DNA of 64,000 nucleotides, from NCBI RefSeq assembly GCF_033807575.1, contig NC_084730.1, forward strand, positions 4,385,986 to 4,449,985. The letters are read 5' to 3'. The notes below the pieces were generated by a model. That model made no database searches. It had not been told where the DNA came from and saw only the letters and a list, made by a program, of their open reading frames with translations. Below, one piece after another: positions 54,119-64,000 of this stretch. The first letter of the stretch is position 1. Every line of letters starts with the position of its first letter. The DNA comes from Cydia pomonella (taxonomy: Eukaryota > Arthropoda > Insecta > Lepidoptera > Tortricidae). A program made the position numbers and the translations under genes.

Positions 54119-54284
54119 GCTGAATGTGACACTATGTATAATAAATACAGGGTGTCATGTTCTTCATCATAAACTAGTTAAACTACACGATGCGATATTT
54201 GATCTTTATTAATCTGATCTCGATTTTATAGAAGTACTATATCTTATACCTTTAAACGAGCAATTCTTGTATACGTATATATAT
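54119..54284. other. Short spacer
   Basis: Contains aaactacacgatgcgat, a word also present in repeat Y at 53216, so it may be an eroded Y fragment. Confidence 0.4.
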
Positions 54285-54883
54285 AGTACCTGGGCGACCG
54301 AGCTTTGCTCGGTTATAACTATTTATTGTAATATGGTGGTGTATAGGTGATAATCTTAACTACATTTTTTTACTAAATTAAACTTGTCTAAAACAATAAA
54401 AATTAAAAAATTATATATAAACTTGAACATATAAAAAAAAACAAAAGATAGTCACCGGGCGAGATTCGAACCCGTAACACTCGTTTAGCAGTCCGCGTCT
54501 TAACCCGCTGGACCAGACGGACAGTTGCCGGCAACACGAAATTAGCGACCATATTCTGCGTCGTAAGAAAAACGCATGAAAACTCGAAAACACGCGTTTT
54601 CCCAAACATAAGACTAGACAATCTAGATAGATTGTTCGACGCAGAATATGGTCGCTAATTTCGTGTTGCCGGCCACTGTCCGTCTGGTCCAGCGGGTTAA
54701 GACGCGGACTGCTAAACGAGTGTTACGAGTTCGAATCTCGCCCGGTGACTAATTTTTTTTTTAAATTTTTATTGTTTTAGACAAGTTTAATTTAGTAAAA
54801 AAAATTAGTTAAGATTATCACCTATACACCACCATATTACAATAAATAGTTATAACCGAGCAAAGCTCGGTCGCCCAGGTACT
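54285..54883. mobile_element. 599-bp palindrome with tRNA-like Pol III promoter in each arm
   Basis: The left arm 54285-54563 and right arm 54638-54883 are reverse complements, apart from about 30 extra bases in the left arm, around a 74-base spacer. The outer ends are agtacctgggcgaccgagct and its complement. Each arm holds a tRNA-Ser(GCT)-like sequence: right arm A box tggtccagcgg at 54685-54695 and B box gttcgaatc at 54729-54737; left arm B box at 54473-54481 and A box at 54505-54515 on the minus strand. The two promoters point away from the centre. It could be a fold-back element or an inverted duplication of a SINE. Confidence 0.85.
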
Positions 54884-55154
54884 TTGGTGTTAAAAGTAAA
54901 ACTTAACCTATACTATAATCCTTCTCTAATACATTCTAACACCAAAATGTATACAACTCAGCTTATGCCGATGACAAAGATAAGTATCTTATTTTATCTT
55001 AGTCATCGGTTTTTTTTCGGTCTGATGTTCAATATTTAGTGTCGGTGTCGCATTCAGTACGGACATAGATTATTTTTATGAACACTTTGATGGACTCCAA
55101 AAATAAATTCAAATACCTGTATCGACGATGAAAATACCACAGTTTTTAATCATT

Positions 55155-55275
55155 CAGTAAAGGAAGCCTTTAATAAAACTGAATTGGACGCACTGACCGT
55201 ACAGAAGCAGTTTGCCGGTGTTTGGTCATGTTCTACATCACAAACTACACGGTGCGGCATCCGAACTTCGAAATT
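55155..55275 (+). repeat. Dispersed repeat Y, copy 2
   Basis: aataaaactgaattggacgc, actgaccgtacagaagcagt, ttgccggtgtttgg and acacggtgcgg match the other copies. Confidence 0.8.
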
Positions 55276-55282
55276 TTTAGAT

Positions 55283-55382
55283 ATCATCATATCAGCCTTT
55301 TATCGCCCACTGCTGAGCATAGGCCTCTCTTCTAGTACACCACTTATCCCGGTCCCGAGCCAGTCTCATCCAGAAGTGACCT
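55283..55382 (-). pseudogene. LINE ORF end fragment
   Basis: The minus strand encodes FWMRLARDRDKW-like and a QQWAI-like end, matching the end of the fragment at 51060-51375. Confidence 0.65.
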
Positions 55383-55397
55383 CGATTTTAACAATCT

Positions 55398-55588
55398 GTA
55401 CCCCTAGTGTAACTTTGATCGACATCATAACGTGACGAACGCGTTTGCGTTAAGTCTCATTTTGTATAGGATTTTGAGTTTCCAAAACGTCCCGCTTGGC
55501 GCGCTCTTTCGAAATCCAATACAAAATGAGACTAAACGCAAACGCGTACGTCACGTTTGGAAATCGAATTTATTTACATTAGGGGTAC
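55398..55588. mobile_element. Hairpin MITE, 191 bp
   Basis: Ends gtacccctagtgtaa and ttacattaggggtac are inverted repeats, with a longer inner pair aacgtgacgaacgcgtttgc (55429) against gcaaacgcgtacgtcacgtt (ends 55557), and gtctcattttgta / tacaaaatgagac. The centre is ~50 bases. Confidence 0.82.
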
Positions 55589-55589
55589 T

Positions 55590-55730
55590 GATCTCGATAT
55601 GATATACAGGTTGTCCCTTAATAATACTGAATTGAATGCACTGACCGTACAAAAAAAAGTTTGCCGGTAATTGGTCAAGTCACCTACATCATCAACTGTA
55701 GTGCAATATACGAACTTCGAAATTGATTTC
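55590..55730 (+). repeat. Dispersed repeat Y, copy 3
   Basis: atgatatacaggttgtccct, ctgaattgaatgcactgacc and gaacttcgaaattg are shared with copy 4, which follows directly, so copies 3 and 4 form a tandem pair. Confidence 0.8.
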
Positions 55731-55734
55731 GATA

Positions 55735-55870
55735 TGATATACAGGATGTCCCTTAATGAAACTAAATTGAACGCACTGACCGTACAAAAACAGTTTGCCG
55801 GCGGTGTTTGGTTACGTTCTACATCAAAAACAACACGACGCGGTACCCGAACTTTTAAAATGTGAACTCG
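55735..55870 (+). repeat. Dispersed repeat Y, copy 4
   Basis: atgatatacaggatgtccct, aattgaacgcactgaccgta and cagtttgccggcggtgtttg match copies 1-3. Confidence 0.8.
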
Positions 55871-55879
55871 ATGTGTATC

Positions 55880-57354
55880 CATATTATTCAAATAGGATAT
55901 TTCTAAAACCTATTTGTCACTTACTTTATTATATAATGATACGCTCCATTCTGACATTGTCTTTACTTTCAAAAATATAATTCGTGTCATCCACGATGAC
56001 GCGCAGAATTGTCAAATATAACCTTTAATAACATGACAATAAGAATCAAGGCATGGTGAATGATGATTATATATCAAAGTATTTTAATAACTTCATTACT
56101 TTCAGTCATTCTTTCTACCATTCTTTTCATCATAAATCATTTATTTCGTGGTAAAACTTAATTTACATACAGAAGTATATATATTACAAAAAAAACATAT
56201 TAAAATAGTTTACCACGAAATGGGCTCGCCTCAGCATAATACTGACCTGAAGGTCAGCGCTGATCTTCCGGCGAGACCATTTGTGGCCACGATTGCAATA
56301 CGGCACGGCCTCGTAAAACTGAACGCATCCACTTGCGACTGAGACTGCGACTTTTTACTGTAGGTAACACTGTTATTATTACCACTGCGTCACCATTTGG
56401 CACCAAGGATTTAGTAGCATAATTTATAAAATGAAATAAAATACAGTAATATTTATTAAACATTTTTGGATGCCAAAAGTTTTTTTTGTTGTTACCACTA
56501 ACCAGTGTACATCCTACAAAATAAATCTAATAAAATATTAAGTTTCAGATAAGTAACGCAGTTGTTGGGATATCCCATGTTTTTTTTTAATATCGGCATA
56601 AATAATATAGTTATCGTGAAAACTTCGCTACAGCTACAAATATATGTATAGATAATATTATCTTTTAATTATTAATTTGTGTCTCCAAACAAAAATTGCA
56701 CACAATATCTATTTGGCATTAAAAAGTATTTTGATTTGGTACCTACGAGTAATTATAAACTTGAACATTTTCGTTGAAACCTGTCTTCTTCAAACTTGAA
56801 AAGGTGGATTAATTAAGTTGCCTACCATAAACGATTATCAATCTTAATTTCTACCAACTTCGCGTTTGTGTGACAGATTATTGACCAGAAATGATAAATA
56901 GCTTCAGGTGTTTCAAATTATATTGTTTTATTGAATGTTTTTGTTACATTGCGAGTTTATATACTTGCCAATCATGATACTAAAATAATATTTACTTAAG
57001 TTGGCAGATTTATTCAAACCGTTTCACAAATTTGCTTTGCTTTTAAACTTAATTAATATTCAACTATAACAAAACAAATTAAATTTGAAAATTAATTTTT
57101 GATTTGTTTTTTTAATTAGTCACACTACTATATAGATTATACACAGAAATAGATGTTATTATACTAAAAAAAATATTGTTCGCAATATGCCTGTGGTAAG
57201 AGTAACTACCGAGCTTACTTACGTCACCCAAATTACCTTTGAGTTATTACCGAGATTGAAGCAAAGACTTCTTTACAAACTATTATTATATCTAATTTAT
57301 TATTAAATACCATTTATGTTTAAATAAATATAAAGTTTATTCCAAATACAGTGT
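55880..57354. other. No recognised feature
   Basis: About 1.5 kb of AT-rich sequence without coding frames above 70 codons, dyads or internal copies that I noticed. Confidence 0.5.
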
Positions 57355-57440
57355 GAAATTTATAAATATTATAGGGACATTTTTAAACAAATTGACTAAG
57401 TCCCACGGTAAGCTCAAAAAGGCTTGTGTTGTGGGTACAC
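57355..57440 (-). mobile_element. SINE family A, tail fragment
   Basis: attgactaagtcccacggta and ggcttgtgttg correspond to the 3' body only. Confidence 0.65.
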
Positions 57441-57652
57441 AGTTTCCTATTAAGAGAATGTCCTCTGGAAGTTTATAAGCGTTAACCTTAGATTCAGCGA
57501 GTATTTTCTATAAAAAGATATATTTTTTCTGCAAAGATATCCGGGACTTTTTGTGTAGAATTTAATAAGCTAAATTTTGCCTTACACTATATTTTCATAA
57601 AGAATGTAGATTTTGAGTAAACCGCGACTTTCTCCTGGATGGTACACATTTT

Positions 57653-57795
57653 CCAAGATGGCTGCGATTCCTCGAGGTCCCCAAATGTCAAATGGTGTGG
57701 GCATGAAAAAGGGGACTTTAATTTATATACAAACCAAATTTCATGACTGTTCTAGAGATTTCGAGGTTGGTCTTAATCCGATTGTGCTATAGGCC
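57653..57795. repeat. Dispersed repeat, copy 2 (partner 1-150)
   Basis: Matches the first 150 bases of the window at roughly 80-85 percent by eye, in the same orientation. Confidence 0.7.
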
Positions 57796-58315
57796 AGACT
57801 GGAAAATCCGGGTTGTTCAGTATAACTTATAAAGTCACTACACAGAGTATGGCTGGTGGTAAAAATTTCGTCCTGTATAATAAGATTAATAATATATGCA
57901 AAAAAAAAATATGTCAATAGAAATATAACTACTATAATTAAAGAGTTCCAGATTCCAGACTGTATAAAGCTCGGTAAAACTAAGAAACATCTCATTCACC
58001 AAAATTCTCATTACACGAACACAAAACCAGCCAATTTCGGCAGCGTAACGACTAGATCCGCGGTAACATTGGATTAAGACACAGATCATAGACAGAGCTA
58101 GACAAAGCAAGTACCCTCAATACTATGATGAAAATCTATGTGGGTCGGGTGAACGGAAACAACTGTATTTTTAATAAAGAACATTTACTTATTAAAAAGA
58201 AAATTTAACGCCCTAAAATAATTTTCACGAATCCTCCGTTACAATTAAATATTTGCTCTAAGCGTTTGACTAACGCATATTGAGATTCGGTATCTCATTC
58301 ACGCATCACTAAGAG
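57796..58315. other. No recognised feature
   Basis: Nothing supportable was seen. Confidence 0.45.
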
Positions 58316-58317
58316 AA

Positions 58318-58664
58318 AAGAGGACGGCCGATTCTCCATACAAACGTAGTCCCCATTTTCCTCTCTGGATATTGACATTATGGAAAATATTTTTACATAA
58401 TTTGATGTATATTCATTATAGCTATGCACCTACATATGACTTATTTTCGATTTATGATTATTGTAAAAATTAGGAGCGAAAAAATTTTACATACGCATTT
58501 TTGAATGCTCTTAATTACTGAAATAATTAAAAATTCGAAAACAATCAAACACACGGGCATGGTCGTAGTCGATATACAACAAATTGCGTTAAAATATTTT
58601 TAGTTATTTTATTATCAAGAGAGAAAACTGAGGCCTACGTTTGTATTAAAAAGCGATTTCGCGC
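58318..58664. mobile_element. MITE family P, copy 1
   Basis: Left tccatacaaacgtagtcccc and right cctacgtttgtattaaaaag are inverted; inner words tctctggatatt and ttatcaagagagaa pair. The right end gcgatttcgcg is shared with the left end of copy 2 at 61968-62330, which lies in the opposite orientation. Confidence 0.7.
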
Positions 58665-58712
58665 GGGGGGTCCCCCACTTTCAACTTGTTCATTTTTATA
58701 TTCGCACATTCG

Positions 58713-59559
58713 TTTTTTAGGGTTCCGTAGCCAAATGGCAAAAAACGGAACCCTTATAGATTCGTCATGTCCGTCTGTCTGTCCGATTCTGTCACAGCCA
58801 CTTTTTTCCGAAACTATAAAAGCTATACTGTTCAAACTTGGTAAGTAGATGTATTCTATGAACCGCATTATGATGTTTACACAAAAATAGTAAAAAAACA
58901 ATAAATTTTGGGGTTCCCCATACTTAGAACTGAAACTCAAAAAATATTTTTTCATCAAACCCATACGTGTGGGGTATCTATGGATAGGTCTTTAAAAATG
59001 ATATTGAAATTCTAATATCATTTTTTTCTAAACTGAATAGTTTGCGCGAGAGACACTTCCAAAGTGGTAAAAAGTGTGTCCCCCCCCCCCCCCCCGTAAC
59101 TTCTAAAATAACAGAATGAAAAATCTAAAAAAAATATATGATATACATTGCCATGCAAACTTCCACCGAAAATTGGTTCGAACGAGATCTAGTAAGTAGT
59201 TTTTTTTAATACGTCATAAAAATTAAAAAAAAAAATTTTTTTTTCATCAAACCCATACGTGTGGGGTATCTAGGGATAGGTCTTCAAAAATGATATTTAG
59301 GTTTCTAATATCATTTTTTTCTAAACTGAATAGTTTCCGCGAGAGACACTTCCAAAGTGAAAAAATGTGTCCCCCCCCCCCTGTAACTTCTAAAATAACA
59401 GAATGAAAAATCTAAAAAAAATATATGATATACATTACCATGCAAACTTCCAACGAAAATTGGTTTGAACTAGATCTAGTAAGTAGTTTTTTTTAATACG
59501 TCATAAATGGTACGGAACCCTTCATGGGCGAGTCCGACTCGCACTTGGCCGCTTTTTTT
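58713..59559 (-). repeat. GGTTCCGTA-family element with two internal tandem units
   Basis: Reverse-oriented relative of 1046-2372: tttttagggttccgtagcca at the left, ccgactcgcacttggccgc at the right, and two internal ~286-bp units with cgagagacacttccaaagtg and C runs. Confidence 0.85.
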
Positions 59560-60127
59560 ACGTTAAAATCCACGATCCATCCATCTATATTCTTCGAATG
59601 TAGTCGTTAATTTGAATCTCTCCACTTCCTTCTATAAATTATATAATTTCCCTATCTTAGAGCCTGTTTACCAAATTTCATTGATATCCAATTAGGTACG
59701 TTTTTGCGTGAAGGCGGAACAAGATAACGAATCGTACAAACTTACACATTAGATATATTAGTAGGATAAGATGTATAATAATGCACATCTGAATGTCACT
59801 AAATACCCCGAGAATATATCTATCGCAGGAAACACGGCGGGACTTAATTGTAGTACACATGGCCATGCATAGTTAATAATTTACATTCATTTCATTGCAT
59901 AAAGTAGGCACATAAAGCAATCACTTTCTTAATAGAATTTAGACGCATCAGATACCCACTTATTTAAGACATCGCAAGTAACATTTATAATTTTAGCAAC
60001 TATTTACATATGTTATTCTAGTTTACTTTTTATATTTGACACATCACACCTCCAAAATAAGTGGCAGTAAAACACTTTATTGTGTAATAACAGAAAAGAC
60101 CCGGGTACGTCCTTAAACTACGTCCAA
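59560..60127. other. No recognised feature
   Basis: Nothing supportable was seen. Confidence 0.45.
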
Positions 60128-60455
60128 AAGTGAGGTATGGGCATTGTGAATGTCATCTCGCTTTGTGTGGTAGGGCACAGCCAGTGGATGTCATTCCAGA
60201 TCTAGAGCAGAGCCCAACTGGGGAAGTACCTCCACCTTACAGAAAACAGCAGCCAAATAACACTAGACCCTACTCATAGTGTTGTGTTCCTGCCGGTGAG
60301 TAAGGTTGCCAGAGCTCAACGAGGGGGCGGCAGGTTTAGGGTCGGCAACGCGCATGTAACTCCTCTGGAGTTGCAGGCGTACATAGGCTACGGAGACTGC
60401 TTACCATCAGGCGGGCCGTATGCTTGTTTGCCACCGACGCAGTATGTAAAAAAAC
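60128..60455 (+). mobile_element. SINE-like element with LINE-type tail, copy 4, most complete
   Basis: Starts near ggcattgtgaatgtcatctc, passes ccagatctagagcagagccc, cctactcatagtgttgtgtt and ggcaacgcgcatgtaactcc, and ends ccaccgacgcagtatgtaaa. No A/B boxes were recognised, so the 5' origin is unknown. The last ~110 bases equal the LINE tail at 30960-31095. Confidence 0.75.
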
Positions 60456-60461
60456 ACACAT

Positions 60462-60515
60462 TAATAGTACAAAGGTGAACTAATCCCTTTAAGGAATCTC
60501 TTCCAGTTAAACTCA
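60462..60515 (-). mobile_element. LINE tail fragment, second type
   Basis: tagtacaaaggtgaac and cttccagttaaac are the reverse of the 24300-24410 tail. Confidence 0.5.
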
Positions 60516-60771
60516 AAAATTACGCGCGATCTCCGAGCATTTGCTGCGTCTAGTTCAATACATGGTCTGTGGATTAACCACTCAGTTCGTAATGAGTTCT
60601 AAAACTTCTGTTATTTGTGTTGCGGTGACGTCACCGCTTAATGGTCTCAGATAAAAAGCCTTCATCAACGTTTAGGCGAAACTGTTGTCCGTGTTTCGTT
60701 CAGATTTGAATGAAACCTTTATCGAGTTTACCAAAGTAAATACATACAAATGTGTTTGGGTAAGATGCCTG

Positions 60772-60875
60772 GAAGGTAACTCCTCTGGAGTTCCAGGCGT
60801 ACATAGGCTACGGAGACTGCTTACCATCTGGCGGGCCTTATGCTTGTTTGCCACCGATGTAGTATTAAAAAAAAG
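60772..60875 (+). mobile_element. LINE tail fragment
   Basis: ggtaactcctctggagttcc, cgtacataggctacggagac and gccaccgatgtagtattaaa match the tail of 60128-60455, about 420 bases away in the same orientation. Confidence 0.75.
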
Positions 60876-60898
60876 GTAATAAAGGTATGATTCGTAGG

Positions 60899-61136
60899 CC
60901 AATTCCAACAATAAACTATGATACTTACTGATCTAACATAGATCTGACATCATTCCAATATGAGATGGTTCCAATCTACTTTAGTGGACATGCTGCATTG
61001 CAAAGTGAAGTTTTTGATAGAAGGTTAACTTTTTTTTTTTTTTTTAATAAATTAAAAAAAAAAGTTAACCTTCTATCAAAAACTTCACTTTTGATACTGA
61101 CAGATCAGTATTAGATCAGTATCATAGTGGAATGAG
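60899..61136. mobile_element. Hairpin element
   Basis: A perfect 27-bp pair at 61004-61030 and 61063-61089 (agtgaagtttttgatagaag and its complement) surrounds a T/A-only loop. Outer arms with actatgatac / gtatcatagt and attccaa / ggaat extend it imperfectly. Confidence 0.75.
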
Positions 61137-61138
61137 AT

Positions 61139-61190
61139 TTTTTTTTATACGACGACGGTGGCAAACAAGCATACGGCCCGCCTGATGGAT
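61139..61190 (-). mobile_element. LINE tail fragment, terminal 50 bases
   Basis: tttttttatacgacgacggt and ggcaaacaagcatacggccc are the reverse of the family tail. Confidence 0.6.
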
Positions 61191-61256
61191 TAATAACTTT
61201 AACTCTAATTGGCCTGTTAATACTGTGCATTGTGTCTCTATCTGTTCGGGAAAAGG

Positions 61257-61420
61257 TCCGGTCAAATTAGGTCCGGAAATACTACATATCAGGGCGATGA
61301 GTGAAGATGAAATGTAAGGGAATTTAATACTGCCTTACACACCTACGACTGTAAAGCAACCTTCTTTTGTTTTCTAATGTCGAATTGTGACACAACGTCT
61401 TGGCATTCTAACATCAACAA
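61257..61420. repeat. Dispersed repeat X, copy 3
   Basis: aggtccggaaatactacata, gtaaagcaaccttcttttgt and acgtcttggcattc match 25493-25645. Confidence 0.75.
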
Positions 61421-61442
61421 ATAATATTTTTCTGTTAGCTTG

Positions 61443-61669
61443 GTACAGTCAGCATCAATAGTAGCGGATGAAACAACGCGCCAAAAGTATCTGATATTCC
61501 GGATAACTTTTCCAAATAAAGATAATTCTCTAAAATTTACTTTCAAAAGTATATCTTTTACAGTATAAATTGTTCTACATATAGAAACTATAACTTTTGT
61601 TAAGCTGTTACAGAATGGTAGATACTTTTGAAACCTTGTTAGATCCGCTATTTTTGATGCTGACTGTAC
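61443..61669. mobile_element. Hairpin MITE, 227 bp
   Basis: gtacagtcagcatcaatagt and atttttgatgctgactgtac are terminal inverted repeats; ccaaaagtatctg / agatacttttg form an inner pair. Confidence 0.8.
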
Positions 61670-61714
61670 GGTGATATTCGATGCCAAGCAACGGCGGTGG
61701 CTCATCGCGCAGGC

Positions 61715-61848
61715 GCACTATACAAATCTCGGCGAGAAACGGGGTTGCCTGCCGCGTATATCTATCCGGCCTCGCTACGCTCAGCCGTCTATATCTACTT
61801 GGCCTGCAACCCTTCGTTTCCCGGCCTCTATAGCAATGTACTATTTTA
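61715..61848. mobile_element. MITE family F, copy 2
   Basis: aaatctcggcgagaaacggg through ctatagcaatgtactatt matches 26137-26272 in the same orientation. Confidence 0.75.
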
Positions 61849-61967
61849 TTATAAACGAATGATGTTTTAAACTATAGAAAAAGTTGTCATATTTTTTGTG
61901 TATGATATCTATTTCAATTTGCAATTTCCATAGTAGTGTGTCTACTTCAGACGAAAGTGAAGGATCC

Positions 61968-62330
61968 GTGCGAAATCGCTTTTTCATACAAATGTAGTCC
62001 TTATTTCTCTCTCTGGATATTACATTATTGAAAATATTTTGACACAATTTGTTGTAAGTATATCAACAATAGCTACAACAACAGCCCTACTTTTATTTTT
62101 AATTTTTAATGATTAATAAGAGTTAAGAGCATTTAAAAGTTTGTATGAAATCTGTTTTTCGCTCCAAATTTATACAAAATAATTAAAAAAAACGTAAAAA
62201 GTGAAACTTAGGGGCATAGCCTATTGCAATTATACATCCAATAATGTAAAAATATTTTTCATAATGTCAATGTCCCGAGAGGAAAATGGGAACTACGTTT
62301 GTATGAAAGCGGCCGTCCCCTTTCCTCTTA
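61968..62330. mobile_element. MITE family P, copy 2
   Basis: ttcatacaaatgtagtcctt and actacgtttgtatgaa at the ends, with ctctggatattacatta / taatgt...gtcccgagag inside. Inverted relative to 58318-58664. Confidence 0.7.
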
Positions 62331-62499
62331 AATTGTTTTAATTTATCTAATTCATAAGGAGTAAGTCTTGTTAATAAATTGAATTCTAATCAATTATATC
62401 AACCACGTTAATTTTCATTGTAAATCTCACACTTAAATTCGAAGGTTATTTGAAAACAATAATAAACAAGTAACCGTCAAAAATATTTTTGACACACAC
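62331..62499. other. Short AT-rich spacer
   Basis: Nothing supportable was seen. Confidence 0.4.
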
Positions 62500-62740
62500 T
62501 TTATTGCCGACTGCACTTTCTCTTTTCTGTATGTCTATCAAGTACTTCTCGAGACCTTTCAAATGAGCCTAAACTCAATGTGTTTAAGTTTTCCCATCGT
62601 CTGGCTACCTTCCGACTACATCATCAGATCAGCTCCATTTTAGTATACTATTGCATTGTCATCGGAAATACAGAAGTATACCAAATTTCAGCTCGAACAG
62701 ACACCAGGAAGTGGTTCAAATTTAAGTTACAAGATTTGAA
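62500..62740. repeat. Dispersed repeat pair, copy B (partner 33830-34075)
   Basis: attgccgactgcactttctc, catcatcagatcagctcc and aggaagtggttc are shared in order with the other copy. Confidence 0.6.
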
Positions 62741-62741
62741 G

Positions 62742-62771
62742 CACACACATATATATATATATATATATATG

Positions 62772-62824
<53 letters not shown>
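62742..62824. repeat. (TA)n microsatellite with GTGTGTAC interruption
   Basis: Two TA runs flank an interruption, making a near-palindromic tract. Confidence 0.95.
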
Positions 62825-62934
62825 ACAAAGAAGATACGCGGTAAAGTTAAATAAAAGTGTGTAAAATGTGTGTAATAATAATAAAAGTGTGTAAAAATAA
62901 TAATATTTCTACAATAATAACAATAATTCACCAT

Positions 62935-62990
62935 AAATACGTCCCACTGCTGGGCACAGGCCTCCACTCTTGCGCGAGATAAAAAAAATC
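62935..62990 (-). pseudogene. LINE ORF end fragment
   Basis: Minus-strand gaggcctgtgcccagcagtg followed by ggacgta is the EAxAQQWDV-type end of a lepidopteran LINE polyprotein. Confidence 0.6.
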
Positions 62991-63206
62991 TCTCCTCTTC
63001 TTATACTCACAGTCGTTAGCATAATTTTCGAATTTTCTACAATTCTCATTTGCAGTGCGCAGTTGTGAAATTTAATATCTCATCACCGGAATCAAGATAT
63101 CTAAAATAAGTTTTTATAATTTAAAATTTTACTACGTACAAAAGTCTGTCAAAATAGATTTATTCACAGTAGTCCCAACATATTTCACAAAACTCCCTAT
63201 AGACTA

Positions 63207-63652
63207 CTTTTTTTAGGGTTCCGTACCTCAAAAGGAAAAAACAGAGCCCTTTGTTGTCCGTCCGTCCATTCATCCATCCGTCCATCTGTCTGTCTGTGTG
63301 TCCGTCAAGATCCTTTATCTGCGGGAGTGCGTGGAGATATTGAGTTGAAATTAAAACCATATACTCAGATCTATAGTTTCTTTAAGCTGTGAAAAAATAA
63401 AAGTTGTAGTGTAAGTTGTTAACGTTTAAAAAAGGACACGGCTGTTTATGCCTCGAAAAACCTATATTTCGACACCCAAGGGAATCAAAATTTATAGGGT
63501 ACTTCCCGTTGACCGAGAAGTATGATATTTGGCAAGTAATATCGTCTTTATATTACAAGTACAAGGGAAATTAAAAAACTAAATTTTTTTACAAAAAAAA
63601 AAATATTGTACGGAATCCTTGGTGGGCGAGTCCGCACTTGATCGGTTTTTTA
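63207..63652 (-). repeat. GGTTCCGTA-family element, fourth interior type
   Basis: Left tttttttagggttccgtacc then (GTCC/TCTG)-type repeats; right gtacggaatccttggtgggc, gagtccgcacttgatcgg. The interior matches no other copy in the window. Confidence 0.75.
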
Positions 63653-64000
63653 ATCAGACATTTCTGCCGATAAAGATTCGCTGGAATCTTCTCTAAAGAC
63701 TGAAATAGACATACCATCAATCAATCATAACTTTTTTTATTACATTAGTACAGATTGTTGAGGAAATGGACCTCCTATATCCATCTGCGATCGGCGAAAA
63801 TTCGGAAAATAAATTGGGTATAATAAGGTAAAGGGACCATTCAAGTAGGGGAGAGCGGGGCTTAAAGCACATAATAAATAAGAGTACTAAATACCGCATA
63901 GAAATGACACTTCCTACACAACCGAAGTTTGGCAGCGATTTTTTTATGTATAGCACTATGCCTTTCGGCTATTTAGGGTTGTCAAAATTCATTATTTTAT
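63653..64000. other. No recognised feature
   Basis: The final 350 bases show no supportable gene; a 79-codon minus-strand frame has no recognised motif. Confidence 0.45.

Noticed and set aside
54458..54750. Pair of divergent tRNA-Ser(GCT) genes
   Set aside because: The anticodon stem is broken, there is no variable arm as expected for tRNA-Ser, and both copies lie within a palindromic element.

Overview
The window looks like intergenic or intronic DNA from a moth or butterfly (Lepidoptera). It is AT-rich and packed with tRNA-derived SINEs, short hairpin DNA elements, fragments of non-LTR retrotransposons and an interspersed family built around a GGTTCCGTA/TACGGAACC motif; from memory these are typical of lepidopteran genomes. 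I found no host protein-coding gene. The only host gene I can support is a tRNA-Gln(CTG) at 6086-6157 on the minus strand. Element boundaries come from reading by eye and are usually good to about 5-20 bases.

The centrepiece is a full-length, apparently very young Ty3/gypsy-type LTR retrotransposon at 6660-15524. Its two 1,695-bp LTRs (6660-8354 and 13830-15524) differ at only one position that I could find. They have TGTAA/TTACA ends and enclose a Lys-tRNA-like primer site, an intact gag (8687-9958), an intact pol in the -1 frame (open 9940-13107; protease, reverse transcriptase, RNase H, integrase) and about 720 bp of non-coding DNA, with no envelope gene. The gag/pol junction carries a textbook -1 frameshift signal: A_AAA_AAC directly before the gag stop, an 8-nt spacer, an 11-bp perfect stem, and a 9-bp second stem that closes an H-type pseudoknot. 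Each LTR also holds a 144-codon antisense reading frame containing a tandem repeat.

Layout: 1-6.6 kb holds repeats, SINE and LINE fragments and the tRNA. 6.66-15.5 kb is the LTR element. 15.5-26 kb has SINEs, GGTTCCGTA repeats, hairpin elements and a LINE 3' end. 26-37 kb has a 206-bp tandem duplication, several SINEs and three hairpin families. 37-40 kb is a 1.5-kb inverted-repeat element with a second one nested inside. 40-52 kb has LINE C-terminal fragments, a GATCGAT-rich tandem patch next to a GC-rich island, and two long palindromes. 52-56 kb is the most structured accessory stretch, with a hairpin carrying 21-bp GC-rich repeats, a 599-bp palindrome with a Pol III promoter in each arm, and four copies of a dispersed repeat. 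56-64 kb has more hairpin families, an internally tandem GGTTCCGTA element, and SINEs that share a tail with a LINE.

The parts interact mainly as transposition partners. LINE fragments supply reverse-transcriptase C-termini and 3' tails, SINEs carry Pol III boxes and in one family share a LINE tail, and the hairpin elements have no coding capacity. The LTR element is the only copy here that looks able to make its own proteins.
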